From assembly GCA_013398015.1 (NCBI GenBank), contig VZRR01003432.1, positions 68,804 to 132,803 of the forward strand: a DNA stretch of 64,000 bases, read 5' to 3'. The translations under genes and the position numbers were made by a program. Positions within the stretch are counted from its first letter, which is position 1. Each line of letters begins with the position of its first letter. Shown piece by piece: positions 48,801 through 62,400 of this stretch. Source of the stretch: Oreocharis arfaki (taxonomy: Eukaryota > Chordata > Aves > Passeriformes > Paramythiidae). The notes beneath the pieces are model-generated. The model ran no database searches. It saw only the letters and a list, made by a program, of their open reading frames with translations, and was not told the DNA's origin.

Positions 48801-51800
48801 TAGAATATTTTCTTCGCCTCTTTCTCCTTTCAGAAGCAGCCAAAATTCTGCAGCATTATTTTAAAGCCAGAAATTGTATTCCTGTGGTCAAATCCATCAT
48901 GCTATTCTAAGAAATGGTCCTAGAAACAGCAGGTAGGTAATTTCCATGCCAGAAGGTACCAGAGAGCTTGATACATTTAGATTTGGATTTTCGGCCACAC
49001 ATTTCAGTTTTATAGTTCGGATTATAAAAATGTCATCATTTAGACAACTTAAAATGACTTTTTTTCTACTTTGAGTTTAGAGCTGTAGGCAGTTCAGGCT
49101 GCTTTTCTCACAGAGTGAATATTCTTGGTAGCATCTGTGACTGGCACTCATTTTTCCTGGATAAAGCTCCTTTTAAATACTTATATGGAAATACAGGCCT
49201 CATGGAGCAAACAAGCACGCTCTTACATTCCATACCTATTGGGGGAGACACTTAAATCAGTCAATACTGGTGGCTTAACTCAAATATGTGCTCATTTGCC
49301 TGAGTAACAGATGTCTTTTTCAATCACAGCCTCTGAAAGATCATTTTACATAAAAAAAAGAATTTTGTACATGTTTGAGGAGAAAAATTCCTCTGTCTTT
49401 ATCTGATAAATTCATTAGCATATGTTTTTCTGAACTACAAATATTAACATAATTTGATCTTCTTTAGTTTGTATCCCACCTAATTTCAAATATCAATTAC
49501 GGCACAAAAATGGAGTATATGCTTCCATAATGTGTTGCTCTTGCATAGAATATGTAATACCACAGAAATAGACCACTGATGATTCACAAATGCAAGAAAG
49601 AGTCTAGCTTTGGAAATATCCTGCAATATGTCTGCAATTCCCATAGGTTAAATATTTTTTGAAGGAGGCAAGCTGTTTAAGTGGATAAACACATTCTGCA
49701 TGCTTGCATGAGATCATGCTGATTACCTCCTGCAAGCTGGTACAGGCATAATCCTGATAGCATTGAGGCTGACAGAGTATCAGGAGTTTCAGACAGAGCA
49801 AGCATAAATTCATCTCCCTACTGCCTTTGTCATTTAGCCACAGTGGTGGGACGGTAGAGACACACATTTTCACTCAGGCTGGTCATATTTCAACCCTTAG
49901 CAATCTGAGGGCAGTTTGAGGCAACTCAGGTGCCTGGAAGTCCAAATACTTCACTTTGGAAACATCAGTTCTTGAGGACCGTTGATAAAGTAAAAGGGCA
50001 GGTTGGTGGGAGACCATGTACTTAAGAGTTATCTAGGATGGAAGTGAGTTCTCCAGCCAGCTGAGCTGTGAAGTGCTAGAAGAGCCTTTCAGTCAGAGGG
50101 AAGATATTTGCACAAGTGTTGCTCAGAACAATATGTGAGATTTTCAGCCAGGATAAACTTAAAACCCTCTCATTCCCTGCGGAGCCAGCAGGAGATACAG
50201 CTTGTGACAGAGGTGTGGAAATTAGTTTGGAAAATTTGCTTTATCTTTTTCACTAGAGAGATTACTCTTTTCCATAGGAAATAGCCTCTTTTCCAACCTA
50301 TATTGGCTCCATATCCCCATTAAAAATAAAATCTTTAAATTAATTAATTTAGATTTTGTTGTTGTTGTGGCGAATCTCTGCTCTGACGTGAAGCTAGACT
50401 TCTAAGCATAAAGTATGTCTCAAAATGCTAACCTGGATATTGCTGGCCACCTGTTCCAGCTTTAAGAGCAGATCTGCTGTGTGTAACCCACTTCATCCAA
50501 AAGTGCTCTGTTCAAGGTCCAGCACAAGTCGGAACGTGCAAACAAGAATATCTGACAGCTTCAGAAGGTTCTTGGCTAAATACATTCATGGGCTTTGGCA
50601 CTGGACAAAGGATCAATAGACAATTGTCCTCTAGTTGTCAGGACATGGTCCTTCCTGAGACACAGTAGGCAGCCCTACACCCCTGTTTTAGCAGCACCAA
50701 ACCTTATGTGGATAGTCATCCTGCATTTCTGCAAGAGGGCTTTGCTACAAACAAGTCTTCAAATTCCCAAGTTTATATATGGGTACAATCCAGTTGTACA
50801 CCCCCAAACCTAGGGAATACCTATATGGCGCTCTTTTAAACTATGTCTTGGCAGCAGAGCTAGCAGAGTGAAACACTGTTAAACCCAGCCGCTACATCTG
50901 CATGGCTTTGCAGATCTTCATCTTGCTAGGTTTACTCCCCCATGCTGGTAGAGCTTCCTAGGATATACCCAAAGGATCTCTCGAGTGCTGAAACTTGGGC
51001 ATCTGTATGAATTTATTCTTGTATATTCTTTTGGGAAAGAGGAGTATCATATGTTAGCGGGGACTTTATCTACACTGCAAAATAGTCGTATGCCAGCTGA
51101 AATTAACAGTGGGATCTTTATCCTACATTCTTTCTAAGTGTTTCTGGCATTAAACATGACTTACAACTTCATCAGACTCCAGCGAGATGGCTTAGCATAC
51201 GGATGAAGGTGGGATCGGAAGTTAGATCCAACTTTAAGCCTTAGTTAGTAGGGTAACAACTTGTGTAGCTTCAGATAATTTTCATTGTAATAAAAATTCA
51301 GCAACGTAAGCAAGTTTGTACCGGTATTTTTCCTGTTGTGTCTAAGGCACTTAATTCCTGCAAGGAGGTTGCTTTGTATCCTTGTAAAATCCTACAATGA
51401 TAGAGCTTCCCAGCCTGAAATTGCAAGGCAACTATTGCCTAATGAAGGAATGAAATTGCTATTCTATGCTAAATTTACATACGAGGTTCTAATGAGACAA
51501 CAAAGTATTTAGCAGTCTGCTGATTACTTTTAATTAAGGAATTGATGAAAAAACTAACCTAGAAATGAAAACTTCACTGTTTGCTGCACAAGAGAAATTG
51601 CAAAATTCCATCCTTTAATGCTATTCAGGCTTGGGTATCACCAGAAACATTCTCCAGAGACCAGATCTTGTACTGCTCTTCCGCTCAAAGAGCCCCCGGA
51701 AGCTGTCAATAAATAGGATTTCTGTTTGCTGACATATAAGGCTCTACTTCTTTGTATTTCACTTTTTTCCTGGAGTTTAGCTAAAAGAAAGCTTGTATTT

Positions 51801-52481
51801 GAATGCCAGAAACTAGTAATCGCCTATTTCTTTGTAAGATCATTGTGACAGACTGGCTTCATCTGTTGAGAAATAACGTCAGGTAGAAATTGGAATAACA
51901 GGCATGTTGGAATCATCAAAAAAGAAGTGTTCTCCCTCCTAAGCTTTAACTGAAAAGGCTACTTAGCTTTTAGAAAACAGAAAATGTGTGAGAATAAAGC
52001 CTTACCATGACATATCTGGAAGAAATGAGATCTCTGCCTTGGACAAACATAGATAATTTTTTTCTGGGAAGAAGTAGAGTGACTTTTAAGAGTAATTTAT
52101 TATCCATTGTCTTCAGTGTTTGGCAAGTATGAATCAACATTTATTCCACACAGGGAAACTAAGGCATAGAGTGCTAATTATTTGCAAAAGTGGATCCATT
52201 ATCTGGATCCAACATTGCTGTTCAGCTCATGTGGTTTTGTGCAAGTGAACAGTCTTTCTGACTTAAGTGGGTTTGCTACCCTGCTTAAATCGTATCATGA
52301 TTTAACAGGAGTCGGTAATAGAGATGAAGATACTCAGTTCTCAGTCAGGAGGTTGGAATGGATGTAGATGGTGGTGTGCATCCTACCTTACTGTGAATCC
52401 CCATATCTGAACTGCTCATCCTATGCTCCTCCTGTCCTAGAAGAAATGGACACTTTTAGGGTACAATTCATCTGACTTTTT
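48801..52481. other. unique non-coding stretch
   Basis: About 3.7 kb with no recognised repeat or gene. The last 66 bp (52416-52481) are part of the duplicated segment described at 52838. Confidence 0.4.
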
Positions 52482-53260
52482 ATGGTGGGTTGACCATGGC
52501 TGGCCACAGGATGCCCACCAAGCCGTGCTCTTACTCCCTCTCCTCAGCAGGGCAGGAGAGAAAATGAGGTGAAAAGCTCATGGGTCAAGATAAAGGCCAT
52601 TTAATAAATTAAAGAAAAGACCACTTGTGGAAGCAGGAAAAAGCAAACTCAATTTTTTCTCTACTTCCCATCAGCAGGGGATTTCCATCCACATCCTGGG
52701 AAGAATGGTCTTGGTATGTGCAGTGGTTGCTTTGGAAGAAAAATACCTTAATAATAAATTACTGCCCCCACTGCCTCCCTCCTTTCTCCTATCTTTTGTT
52801 GCTGAGCAGAAATATGGCATGGAATATCACTTTGGCCNTCATCCTATGCTCCTCCTGTCCTAGAAGAAATGGACACTTTTAGGGTACAATTCATCTGACT
52901 TTTTATGGTGGGTTGACCATGGCTGGCCACAGGATGCCCACCAAGCCGTGCTCTTACTCCCTCTCCTCAGCAGGGCAGGAGAGAAAATGAGGTGAAAAGC
53001 TCATGGGTCAAGATAAAGGCCATTTAATAAATTAAAGAAAAGACCACTTGTGGAAGCAGGAAAAAGCAAACTCAATTTTTTCTCTACTTCCCATCAGCAG
53101 GGGATTTCCATCCACATCCTGGGAAGAATGGTCTTGGTATGTGCAGTGGTTGCTTTGGAAGAAAAATACCTTAATAATAAATTACTGCCCCCACTGCCTC
53201 CCTCCTTTCTCCTATCTTTTGTTGCTGAGCAGAAATATGGCATGGAATATCACTTTGGCC
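52416..53260. repeat. Direct duplication flush with N at 52838
   Basis: 52416-52837 (422 bp) is repeated as 52839-53260 at a constant offset of 423. I could find no base difference between the copies. The copies include 66 bp of unique flank plus most of the LTR, so the boundary is set by the N and not by the LTR. Confidence 0.95.
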
Positions 53261-53425
53261 AATTTGGATCAGCTGTCCTGACCATGTTCCCTCCCAGCCT
53301 CTTTCCTACCTCTAGGTTACTGTGCTTGTGAGTCAGTGGTGATTGGATTGTCATCTTGATGCTGTGGGATCACTGCTCAGCAATAGCCAAAGCATTGGTG
53401 TGTTATTTTCTTCAGGATGAGATGG
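52482..53425 (-). mobile_element. Avian ERV LTR, minus strand, inflated by false duplication
   Basis: Reverse-oriented LTR. On the plus strand it opens with 'tggtgggttgaccatggctg' (the reversed 3' end), then 'ggagagaaaatgaggtgaaa' and 'gtcaagataaaggccattta'. Later come 'ttgttgctgagcagaaatat', 'ggcatggaatatcactttgg', 'gatcagctgtcctgaccatg' and 'cactgctcagcaatagccaa' near 53370. The last block matches the U3 part of the family seen at 27538-27856. Similarity fades near 53425, so the 5' end of the LTR is probably lost. Removing the 423-bp duplication leaves about 520 bp. No internal retroviral genes adjoin it. Confidence 0.75.
52838..52838. other. Single-N assembly joint
   Basis: One N exactly between two apparently identical 422-bp copies. 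Confidence 0.97.
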
Positions 53426-56400
53426 ACCTTGGTCTGAGATCACATCTTTCTCAATGTGCAAAGCAGAAGGTTAGTTGGCATGCAGACACCCCAGAGTTTT
53501 CTTCTCTGTTACTTTGGATTTAGGAATATTCTAGCCCACCAGACCTGTGTTGCATGGGATCAATTTCTAAATAATTACTTTTATCAGAAGTTAGGTAGCA
53601 AGAAAAGTTTTATGGTTCTTTGTAATCAGAAATGTGTCACAGGTTTTCAACCTGACTGAAAACACCAAAATAATCTTTGCAGCTGTAAGTGCCTAAAACA
53701 AGGGCATAAAGACTTTTCCATCTGCTGGACTTGGTGAAGGTTGATGCAATCACCACGTTCTGCAATTACTTGACCACAGCAGATTAATACTTACAGTGGA
53801 TGCTATTAATGCATGCTTAACAAGATGAATACTCTTGCTAATGAATTCCAGTAGTCTCAGACATCAGAGGAAGGTTTCTGTTGTGTGCATGTGCATGTGA
53901 AAGCAAAAGCAAATCACCAGGGGTTATTGGAAAGCTATTATCAACCCTCTGAAGGCTTAAATCAAAGACAAATAAAACAGCTTTCAATTGGTCTTCCAAG
54001 TCTAGAAGTTCTACTGCTAATGGGTATTTAGTGTTTGGACGGACATCTAAGAAGTTTAATTTCTGCCCCGATGTATTGAAGACACTGACACTGTGGTAAG
54101 GCATGGTGGCCCAGGACACACGGGTTTGTCATTGCTAGTTAGAGGCCACAGACCGCAAGAATCTATCCTGGCATAAACCCATTTTGCATGCTGCTTTGGC
54201 AGGCAGTTGGCCATTTAAAGTCCAGCATTATGAAAGTTCAGGGGTCTACAGTTTAACCAGATGCCTTCTGCACTACCCTCAACCCTCAGTCTCAGTGGGG
54301 AATTATTTCTATCTAGTTTCACTGAATTGTATGATCATGGTTTACCATGGTGTATATGATAAAACTTGGCCTTACCGTAGTCAGAAAACCCCAGCCAATG
54401 ACCATGAGTAAAGAAAAATGACCTTGAGTAAGCATAATATTATATTGTAGAATAATAGCTGTATAAAATAACCTTGGAATTCCCAAAACAGAGGAGTACT
54501 GAAAGAAGAAACCAGCACCCTTAACATCAGCCTGCTTGTGATTGTTCACCCCAAGCTGAGAATCATATCATAAGGCAGCAATTCTCATCAATCACTATAA
54601 GGTAGCAAATAAAGTCAGAAATCCCAAATGGATGGGCCAGAGCTTGCTGTGATGGGTTTGATGAGAGCAATGAGCACTGGACTGTGACTGGCTTGGACAT
54701 AGGGTAACCCTGGGGCAGCTTTATATGGACGCCCCCTGTTCACCAGGAAAGGGTGAAGATTCACCCTGAGTGTCACAAACTCTCTCTAAGGTGTTATTGC
54801 AGAAAGCAATGGGCACAGACTGGAGATCCTGTGCATCTTTCTGTCATCTTCTTTCCTCTCTCTGGTGGGCTTTGCTATTTAATTCGTTAGAGTTGCCCTT
54901 TGTGAGTGTTAGCACCTGTCACATTTTAGTCACACAGTACATACAGGTGCAGAAGTTCTTGACTCCCACCAGCCTACACAAGGCATTGCCCAGATCTGAC
55001 CTCGATCAATGTAGAAGTGATTCTGCCTTCCAACACGGTAATAAAGGCTCCCTGCTTCCCACCATTCCTTTGTAGTCTGTGGCGCCCCATTGTTCGTCAG
55101 TGTCACATCTCTGATGCCCTGAAGGACTGCTCTTTGAATCAACCTGTGCCTTTGGCTCCTTTCTTCAGTAGCTGTTGCATCAAGATGAAAGAATGTGAAA
55201 TAGAACTTCAGCAATTTCCTCTTTCTCTTGGCGATAGAAGGAGATTTTTGCAGGAAAGATAAGCCTTGGCTGCCTTCATCTAGACTGCCCTTTCCCTCTG
55301 CCACACAATCTCCTGCTGCTTTTACAGGAAGACATAGAAGACATCCATGGGCTTCCTAGGCCAAGGGCAACTCCTGACTCCTACAAAACTACAAACATTC
55401 AAATGCAGACCAGGCTACAGAAGGAAGAGCTTGCAACCATCCAGCAGGCTTAGATGCTCCTTTGTTCTGACGACTGTAAAGGGAAAAAAAGATTAATTGA
55501 TTGGAAGAAACTCATACTTATGTAGCTTTACAGCTGGATGCAGATGGTTATCTTTACAGTGTGCAACTGCTGAAGCATCCATAACAGCTTCCCTAAGACA
55601 CCACGTCCAATCATCTTCAGTAGCAGCATTTTCATTTATTTTGAGAGTAGGCTCTATGAATTGTATATAGATTTCTTCTAAAATACCATTATGTCTCAAT
55701 CTGTCAGTAAAGTCAAGATAAAAACACCTACAACAATCTTCATTCAAGGATACAATATCTTTGCTAAAATAGATGTAATTCATCACAACAATAGATGCTA
55801 GAAATAGGAATCTCATTGTGACATTGCGGAGCATTAGTACATTAAATTACTGCCTTTTGCATAAAATAATCACCGAGCCAAAGCAGTAAATAGCTGATAT
55901 TAAAGCACAAAATTTCTTTTGATATTTAATTTACTAAATATTTCTATTCTGTTGCACTTCCCTCGTTGCCTTCTCACAGTACTAAAGAAACCAATTTCTT
56001 CCTTTGCACTCTAACTAAAAGGAATTTTCCTTCTGATAATAGTGTGGATGCTGGAGGCACTGCCTTCTCTATGGGGCTAAAAACCAGCCTGCAGTTCAAT
56101 TCTGTTCTCACCAAAAATGGTGATTCAGCTTCCCAGTAACTGCATTAAGATGGATATAAATCCTATAACTTTGCTTCAGGCAAGAAAGTCGCAGCCTTAC
56201 ACAGACAAGATTGACTTCTTCTTTCAGGACTTTACACATTTTATAACAAAAAAGTTGTTTTTCCTTTTAAATTTGAGGGGAAAGACTACACTGGGATCTT
56301 ACCAGTGCTTCTGAGGAAGGATCACTCTTCAGGTGCAGCAGTGATTTACCTTCATTTCAGAGCACAGAGAGACCTGTGCCTATCACCTGTGAAATGGGAA

Positions 56401-59400
56401 TCCCAGATTCAAGTATTTTCTCAACTTTGTTATCTATACACGTGTGATTACTGGAGAACACACAACTGGTACAAGATGCCAGACCAATACCCTACCCTAC
56501 TTTTCTTTAGCCTTTTCTTAAACCATATAGCAGCTGCAGGCACCAGTGTTCCTCACAGGCAGTCCATCGCTCCAGCCACAATGGCTGATTCACTCCAAAA
56601 AAATGTAGAAATAAAGTTCATGGTTCAGCCCATTAGTGCTGCAGTAGTTGCTCTATGGCTGGAGTCCTCTTTATTAATTGCTTTCTTTTGAAGGTAAGTT
56701 CCAGGCCATCACTGAGATTTCAGAGGTCTTATTTAGAAATGTATGAAGCACAGAAATGCCCATTCCGCACAAAGGTCTGCTCATCACCTGGCTGGCATTT
56801 AGCCGAAAGCCTCCTGCCAGAAGAGTAAGAAAATTAATCTGCTGAAAGGTTATCAGTTCTTCCTCTGTCTTTTTAGACTACTTTTCAAAATGATTCTCTC
56901 AAAAAACAGATTGTTGCCTGATTATTTTTATCTAGAGGAATTCTGAACCATGGCAATTCCACGGGTGAGGAGGACCATGGTACAGCATCAAAAGAGTCTC
57001 CACCACCCTCTTGTCTCCCAAGAAGCAGTCAACGCTAAGTGAAAGCCCAAAAGTTTTTCTTTCTTACTAACCCTCTGGTACAAACCTATGACTGCCTTTG
57101 GCCCAGTACAGAGATGCAGAAGGACTTTCACCCATGTCTTCATGTCCAAATCCCTCCTAATTCATAGCCAGAGCCCACGGGTGCAGCACTAACACTGACA
57201 CATTAGCTCTCTGTAACTTGAGAAAAGTAATTTGATTTCTGCATTTCATCTCCCCCCTCTCTGCACACCAGGGCTAATAATAACCTCCTCCCCGCTGCGC
57301 TGGGTTTGCTGCATTAGTAGCTGTCAAATATCTGCAGAAGGGGAAGGGGTTATTCAAGGGTACGTCTCTCTGGCACAGTACAGCACAATGTATAGATACA
57401 TATTCAGGAGAGCATAATTAGGCCTGTGCTCTACCCTGGTAACAAGCTCATGGGGAACATGAGGAATGCCAGCCAGAAAAGAGCTTTGCAGTAGCAGCAC
57501 CCAAAGTTTCCAAAACCTGATGAGTGAGTGAGTGAGTGAGTAATCCATGTTCAACTACCTGCTCTGCAGCTCAGACATCCACTCCTTCCCTCTCCAGCAC
57601 ATCTCTCTAACACCCCTCGTGGTGTTGGCCTGTTTTTAACCCCTTTGCCATGCGTCCATCCAATCCTGAACCTACTCCGGACCCACTGCACCTTGCAGTT
57701 GCCCCCATGTTTTCTCAGATGTCTTCTCTCACAGACATCCTCAGTCAGTGACCTCAGGAGCACAGCAAAGGGAAGCCAGAGGCATGGTTAGCAATCAGAG
57801 TAAAAGCTTGACAGAATGAGTTAAAATTTACATACAGAAATAGCTCTTTTCCAGACCTGTAACTGTGGAACAAGAATCCTATTTTGGACTCAGCAGTGCC
57901 CCACCTCCCCATGCTGTGCACACATTCCTCGTGCCCAGGCAATTCACTGCAATCCCTACTGCAGCCCCTCATTTCCAGCTGTTGGCTCTGTGTCTTCCCT
58001 TTAATTAAGGGAACTAGCCAAACGAAATTCATTACCACTTGAGAGCATAAAAATGCCATTTTCAAACCTTTTAAAATCCATTCAGGGTGCTGTAGGAGTC
58101 GGAGTTATGCTACTGAACTGAAGGAGGCTGCAGCACAGAAATTAGTTCAGAGCAGAAATTTCAGTAGCTGGACAAATTGCTGGAAGGTTCACATTCCTGG
58201 TATGAACTTTGTGTCCATTATGGTTTAGATCTGTACTGTTTGGGTGTTTCTCTGTGTATTACGGAAGATCAGAAAAAACATTTGAATTGGTCCTGTTCTT
58301 GCAGGACTTTAACTTTAAACAGTAAAACAGCCCAATAGAGCACATGCAGCAGAACAATTTCATTGGGGCACTTGCACACTGAATTTCCCTGATTATTGCA
58401 GCATTTTTCTATATGCAATTCTGACAGCAAAATGAAATACCAGCAAAAGAGTAGGAAGATAGATAAAGTATGGTAGTTTAGGGAAAAGTTTAAATTCAGT
58501 TCTTAATTTGGTTTTTAAACCAGATAATACAGTAGAAAGCAATTAGAAATGCAGGCAGAAAAGAAGATTTAGTTCATGTATTGGTCTACTTAACCTTAAT
58601 CCCATCCACTGTTTTCTGTCCATGTTAATCAGCACATTGTAATTACTGTGTTGTCTCTGTCCTGGTGCTCCAGATTCTGTCACTTATTGTGACAGCATGG
58701 CATGAGGATTTGGAAGGGTTTCATTTGAAATGAAACATTCAGGTTCAAACACTGAAACTAATTATAATGGGAACTAAAGAAGACTAGAATAAAAATACCC
58801 ACAAGTTTCCTTAAATAAATGTGTTCACATTGATATCCAGACAAAGTTATATTGCTGTTGTGTTTCTGCCCTCAGAAACTGAGCTGTCACAGGAACCCTC
58901 AGTGCAAGGGCATGACATAGTAAATATTTGTGTCCCTTTTACATGAAGTGCTAACTAGAGCAGAGTATCTTACGCTTTCCAGTTAATCCAAGGCTGAGGT
59001 ATCTTCTTTAGACGGTATGAGGCCCCTGGTTAAAGTGCTCCTCCCACTAAGTGCTCATCAAGGGCATTCCCGTAAGTGCTCCATTCCTAAAGCAGCTAAT
59101 TACACAGTAAAAGTATGAATACTCCACGAGAAGTCAGCCCAGGACACAAGATAATTTGGACTCCACGTCCATTCCTCTTGCACCCAGATAATCATGGGAA
59201 CCATGATTTATTCTTGAAACCAACTGAATGAGGAAGAAGGCAGCAGTTTTACAGTGTAGGTTACACGAAGGGAAGGCAGCGTGGACAACTGCCAGGCTAT
59301 GATAACGAATCACGAAATCATCCTGGGATGATGCTGATGAAATCTTTCCAATGACATTATGAACGTAGATTTTCATCCTTTTGCTTTCCTCTGTCTAGTT

Positions 59401-62400
59401 GTGCCATTCCATGCCCCCCTCCTTTTTTTTTCACTGCTTTTTTTCTGGCTCTGCAGTCCATTAGGCTGCAATCCTGCTGCAATCCTACTTCTCCCCCCAC
59501 AGAGCTGAGTGGAGATGTTGTAATCAGCACTTCAGACAGCTTTTCACAAGAAAATGGCAATGGATTTAAAAAAATTATATCAATGACTGCAAAAGAGTCA
59601 CTATAAAGTGCTTGTAATCAGCACGAAAATTATCTGCAATATAATTGCAGAAGACAGCCTTAAAGTGTGTGTTTTGATGAATATAAACAGCGAAGTTCAT
59701 CCATAACAGTTTCCCTGGTCTGAGATAAACCTTTGAATGCTCATGGTGCTCAACCCATGCAATAGTCTCAGCGCTTCCATCAACACCACAGCCCATGTTC
59801 CAAAGGAGTTTATGGGCCCTTTGTACACCATAGGGGGCACAGGGACTGTGATTGCTCTTTGTGACCCAAGGATCAGCATCCTACTGAGCTGCCACAGGGA
59901 GCATATATGTTAAGAGAGTCTAGAAAGCTAAGAAAGAGATAGCTGACCTACAGATCACACAATAAATTAACAGCAGAGGCAGGAAAATAATGATGTTGTT
60001 TTAACACTTGTCAGCTGATCAGGCTGTGCTACCATCCAGCTGAATCATCTTCCACACTAGTTAGGATCAATGTTGAGGTAGGTATGGTTATGTGGTCACC
60101 CAGAAATATAAGTCGCCTATTTTTACATGAGGTAATTAAAGGTTCCCTTCCTTTGCCTGAAGAATTCCCTTGTCTGCAAAAGCAATCTGTAATTTCCCAC
60201 AGGCTCTTGAAAGCCTTTCTTTCACACTCCAAAATACTCATAAAGAGGCAGCAAATGACGTAGACCAAAACCCCTCTTAAATAATCTCCTACCCCTCCTA
60301 ACAGTAAGTCATTACTAGGTCATTAATAATTGCAGAATAGTTTTGAACGATCATGTTAACTAGTTATTCTGCTAATTACTGTTAGTTACAGCAAATGGGT
60401 TCAAATACCTCAAATTTCCTCTTAAAACCAAACAAGAATGACACATCTTTCACCCAAGAAAATGAAGTCTGACAACAACAACAAAAAAAATATTTCTTTC
60501 TCTCAGTCTCACTGCAACTTCAGCAACAAATGAAACCCCGCACTCTTCAGTATGTGTAATCAAACAAAATGCAAATGTGTCTTTAGTAGATAACTTCCCC
60601 TTCGCACACTAGTCCATTTCTGTTTATAATTTGATTACATGTAAAATTGGTTTACTTTACAAGCCTACGGTAACATCCATTTCACCAAACTTTAGTCAGG
60701 TGCATACGAGCTTGTCTCCAATTTTCCTTGTAGCAAGTGAAAATAAATTAAACATTTTTTGGTGAAATTCTTCTGATCTGATCTACACCTCTGTGAGGAG
60801 CCGTGATTTTAAATGCTTCTACCACTTTCCCAGGCATTGGTATCTACATGGACTTTGTTCAACACTTGAGAATCTACCAATCACACTGGTTTGAGAGACC
60901 TGGAAAAATTCAGCTAAACAGTTTAGTGTAGGAACCAAACCCGTGAATATGATACAAAAAGGCTGCTATTAGACCCCAGGATATTGATAACACATCTTTT
61001 TAATACGTGGCTCAGTTTTCCTCTGTTGTTCAATGGTCTGTGCTAGAGCAACTATCATAAGCAAAGCCAAATTCAGCACAACCTGGCTCACTGATTTACA
61101 TTGGAATAACCAGATGAAAAGAACACTCGATTTTATCCTGAGGTCACTATTAAAGCTGGAGACAGGAAGCTTTGGTCCAGTTAAGTTTTGTAGAAACTGC
61201 TGCACCATTGTGAAGTCTTGGCTTGTTTTTTCTCCTTCAGCTCTGCAGGAGCAGAATTTCTGTCTGTACCTCAGCACGGGCTATGCTTACAGAACTACAC
61301 CAAAGTGATGTGGTCCAGTGCAGGATGAGGATGAGCAGAGAGGGCCATATAGACACTGCCCAATACATGGGCCAGCCTTGAGACTGGCATGTGTGCATCT
61401 CTTTAATAGTTGGTCTCTCATGCAGTGGAAGAAAGCAGGATGCCAGCATTCCCAGCAGACCAGAAGAAAGCTCTTGCCTCTGAAGAGTGACCCAGAGAGT
61501 CAAAGGAGGGCAGCATGCTTGCCCATGGCCTGAGTAGGGAAAGTGGGTGCCTCTCTCCCAGCCCGTGGGACTTGCTGTAGGGTGAGGAGCAGAAGCTCTG
61601 TAGGACATGCTCCGCTGTGTGCCCAGACCCACACTGTCACACTGGTCATCTGGCTGGACAGGACTGCCACTGCCATGGAACCCTGGAGTTCTGCTGTGGC
61701 TGCAAGTGGTTTAACTCCCTGAGGCAAGCCCTTAACTTCCCATGTTTACAGTTTAGCTTTACAGTACATTTGTTTCTTTCTGTTCCTCCTCCTCCTTCAC
61801 CCTTTAGAAGCATAACTGGGACACATCTATTTCTTACATGTCATTCTGCTTGCCTTTAAGATTGCTTTTGATAATTCTGTCTCCTCTGAGTTAATTCACA
61901 CTAAGAAATGTAAACTGCTTATTTCTTCATGCAAGCATTTTTTCAACAGCCCTATAATCCCTTTTTACATCTTTGCTGTCTAGTACAAGGCAATCATTGC
62001 CATTTTCTGCATCTTTCCATTTCACAAACAAATATACATAATTTCAACTAATTTTTCATAGTTGCACTGATTTTATAATGAAGGATTTGTGAGTGTTTTA
62101 TGTATGATTTAATTTTCAAATAAATCTTAAATGGGAGGTGATTCATTACACGATAATCTTACATGTTAAACATGATATGGATGTGTAACATAACAAGACA
62201 GATAATAATCAGCCTTAAAAATTAGGTTAGAGGAATAATGACTTTGAATGTTTCCTAAAATAAAACAGGAGAAAAGGTTGGTAAGATCATTTATGCAATA
62301 AAATAGTTACTGCAGGAAAGAGCCCTTCAAGAAGAAATGAAGACAAGAACAGATATTAACACATGTAATGACAAAACCCAAGAAGATCAGGGCACAGGCT

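Noticed and set aside
52625..53331. Two pairs of identical ORFs suggesting a recent gene duplication
   Set aside because: They are antisense to the LTR and duplicated by the 422-bp assembly artefact around the N at 52838.
59420..59450. T-runs 'cctttttttttcactgctttttttc' as a possible retrogene poly(A) tail (minus strand)
   Set aside because: No recognisable processed gene lies next to it and no flanking target-site duplication was seen.
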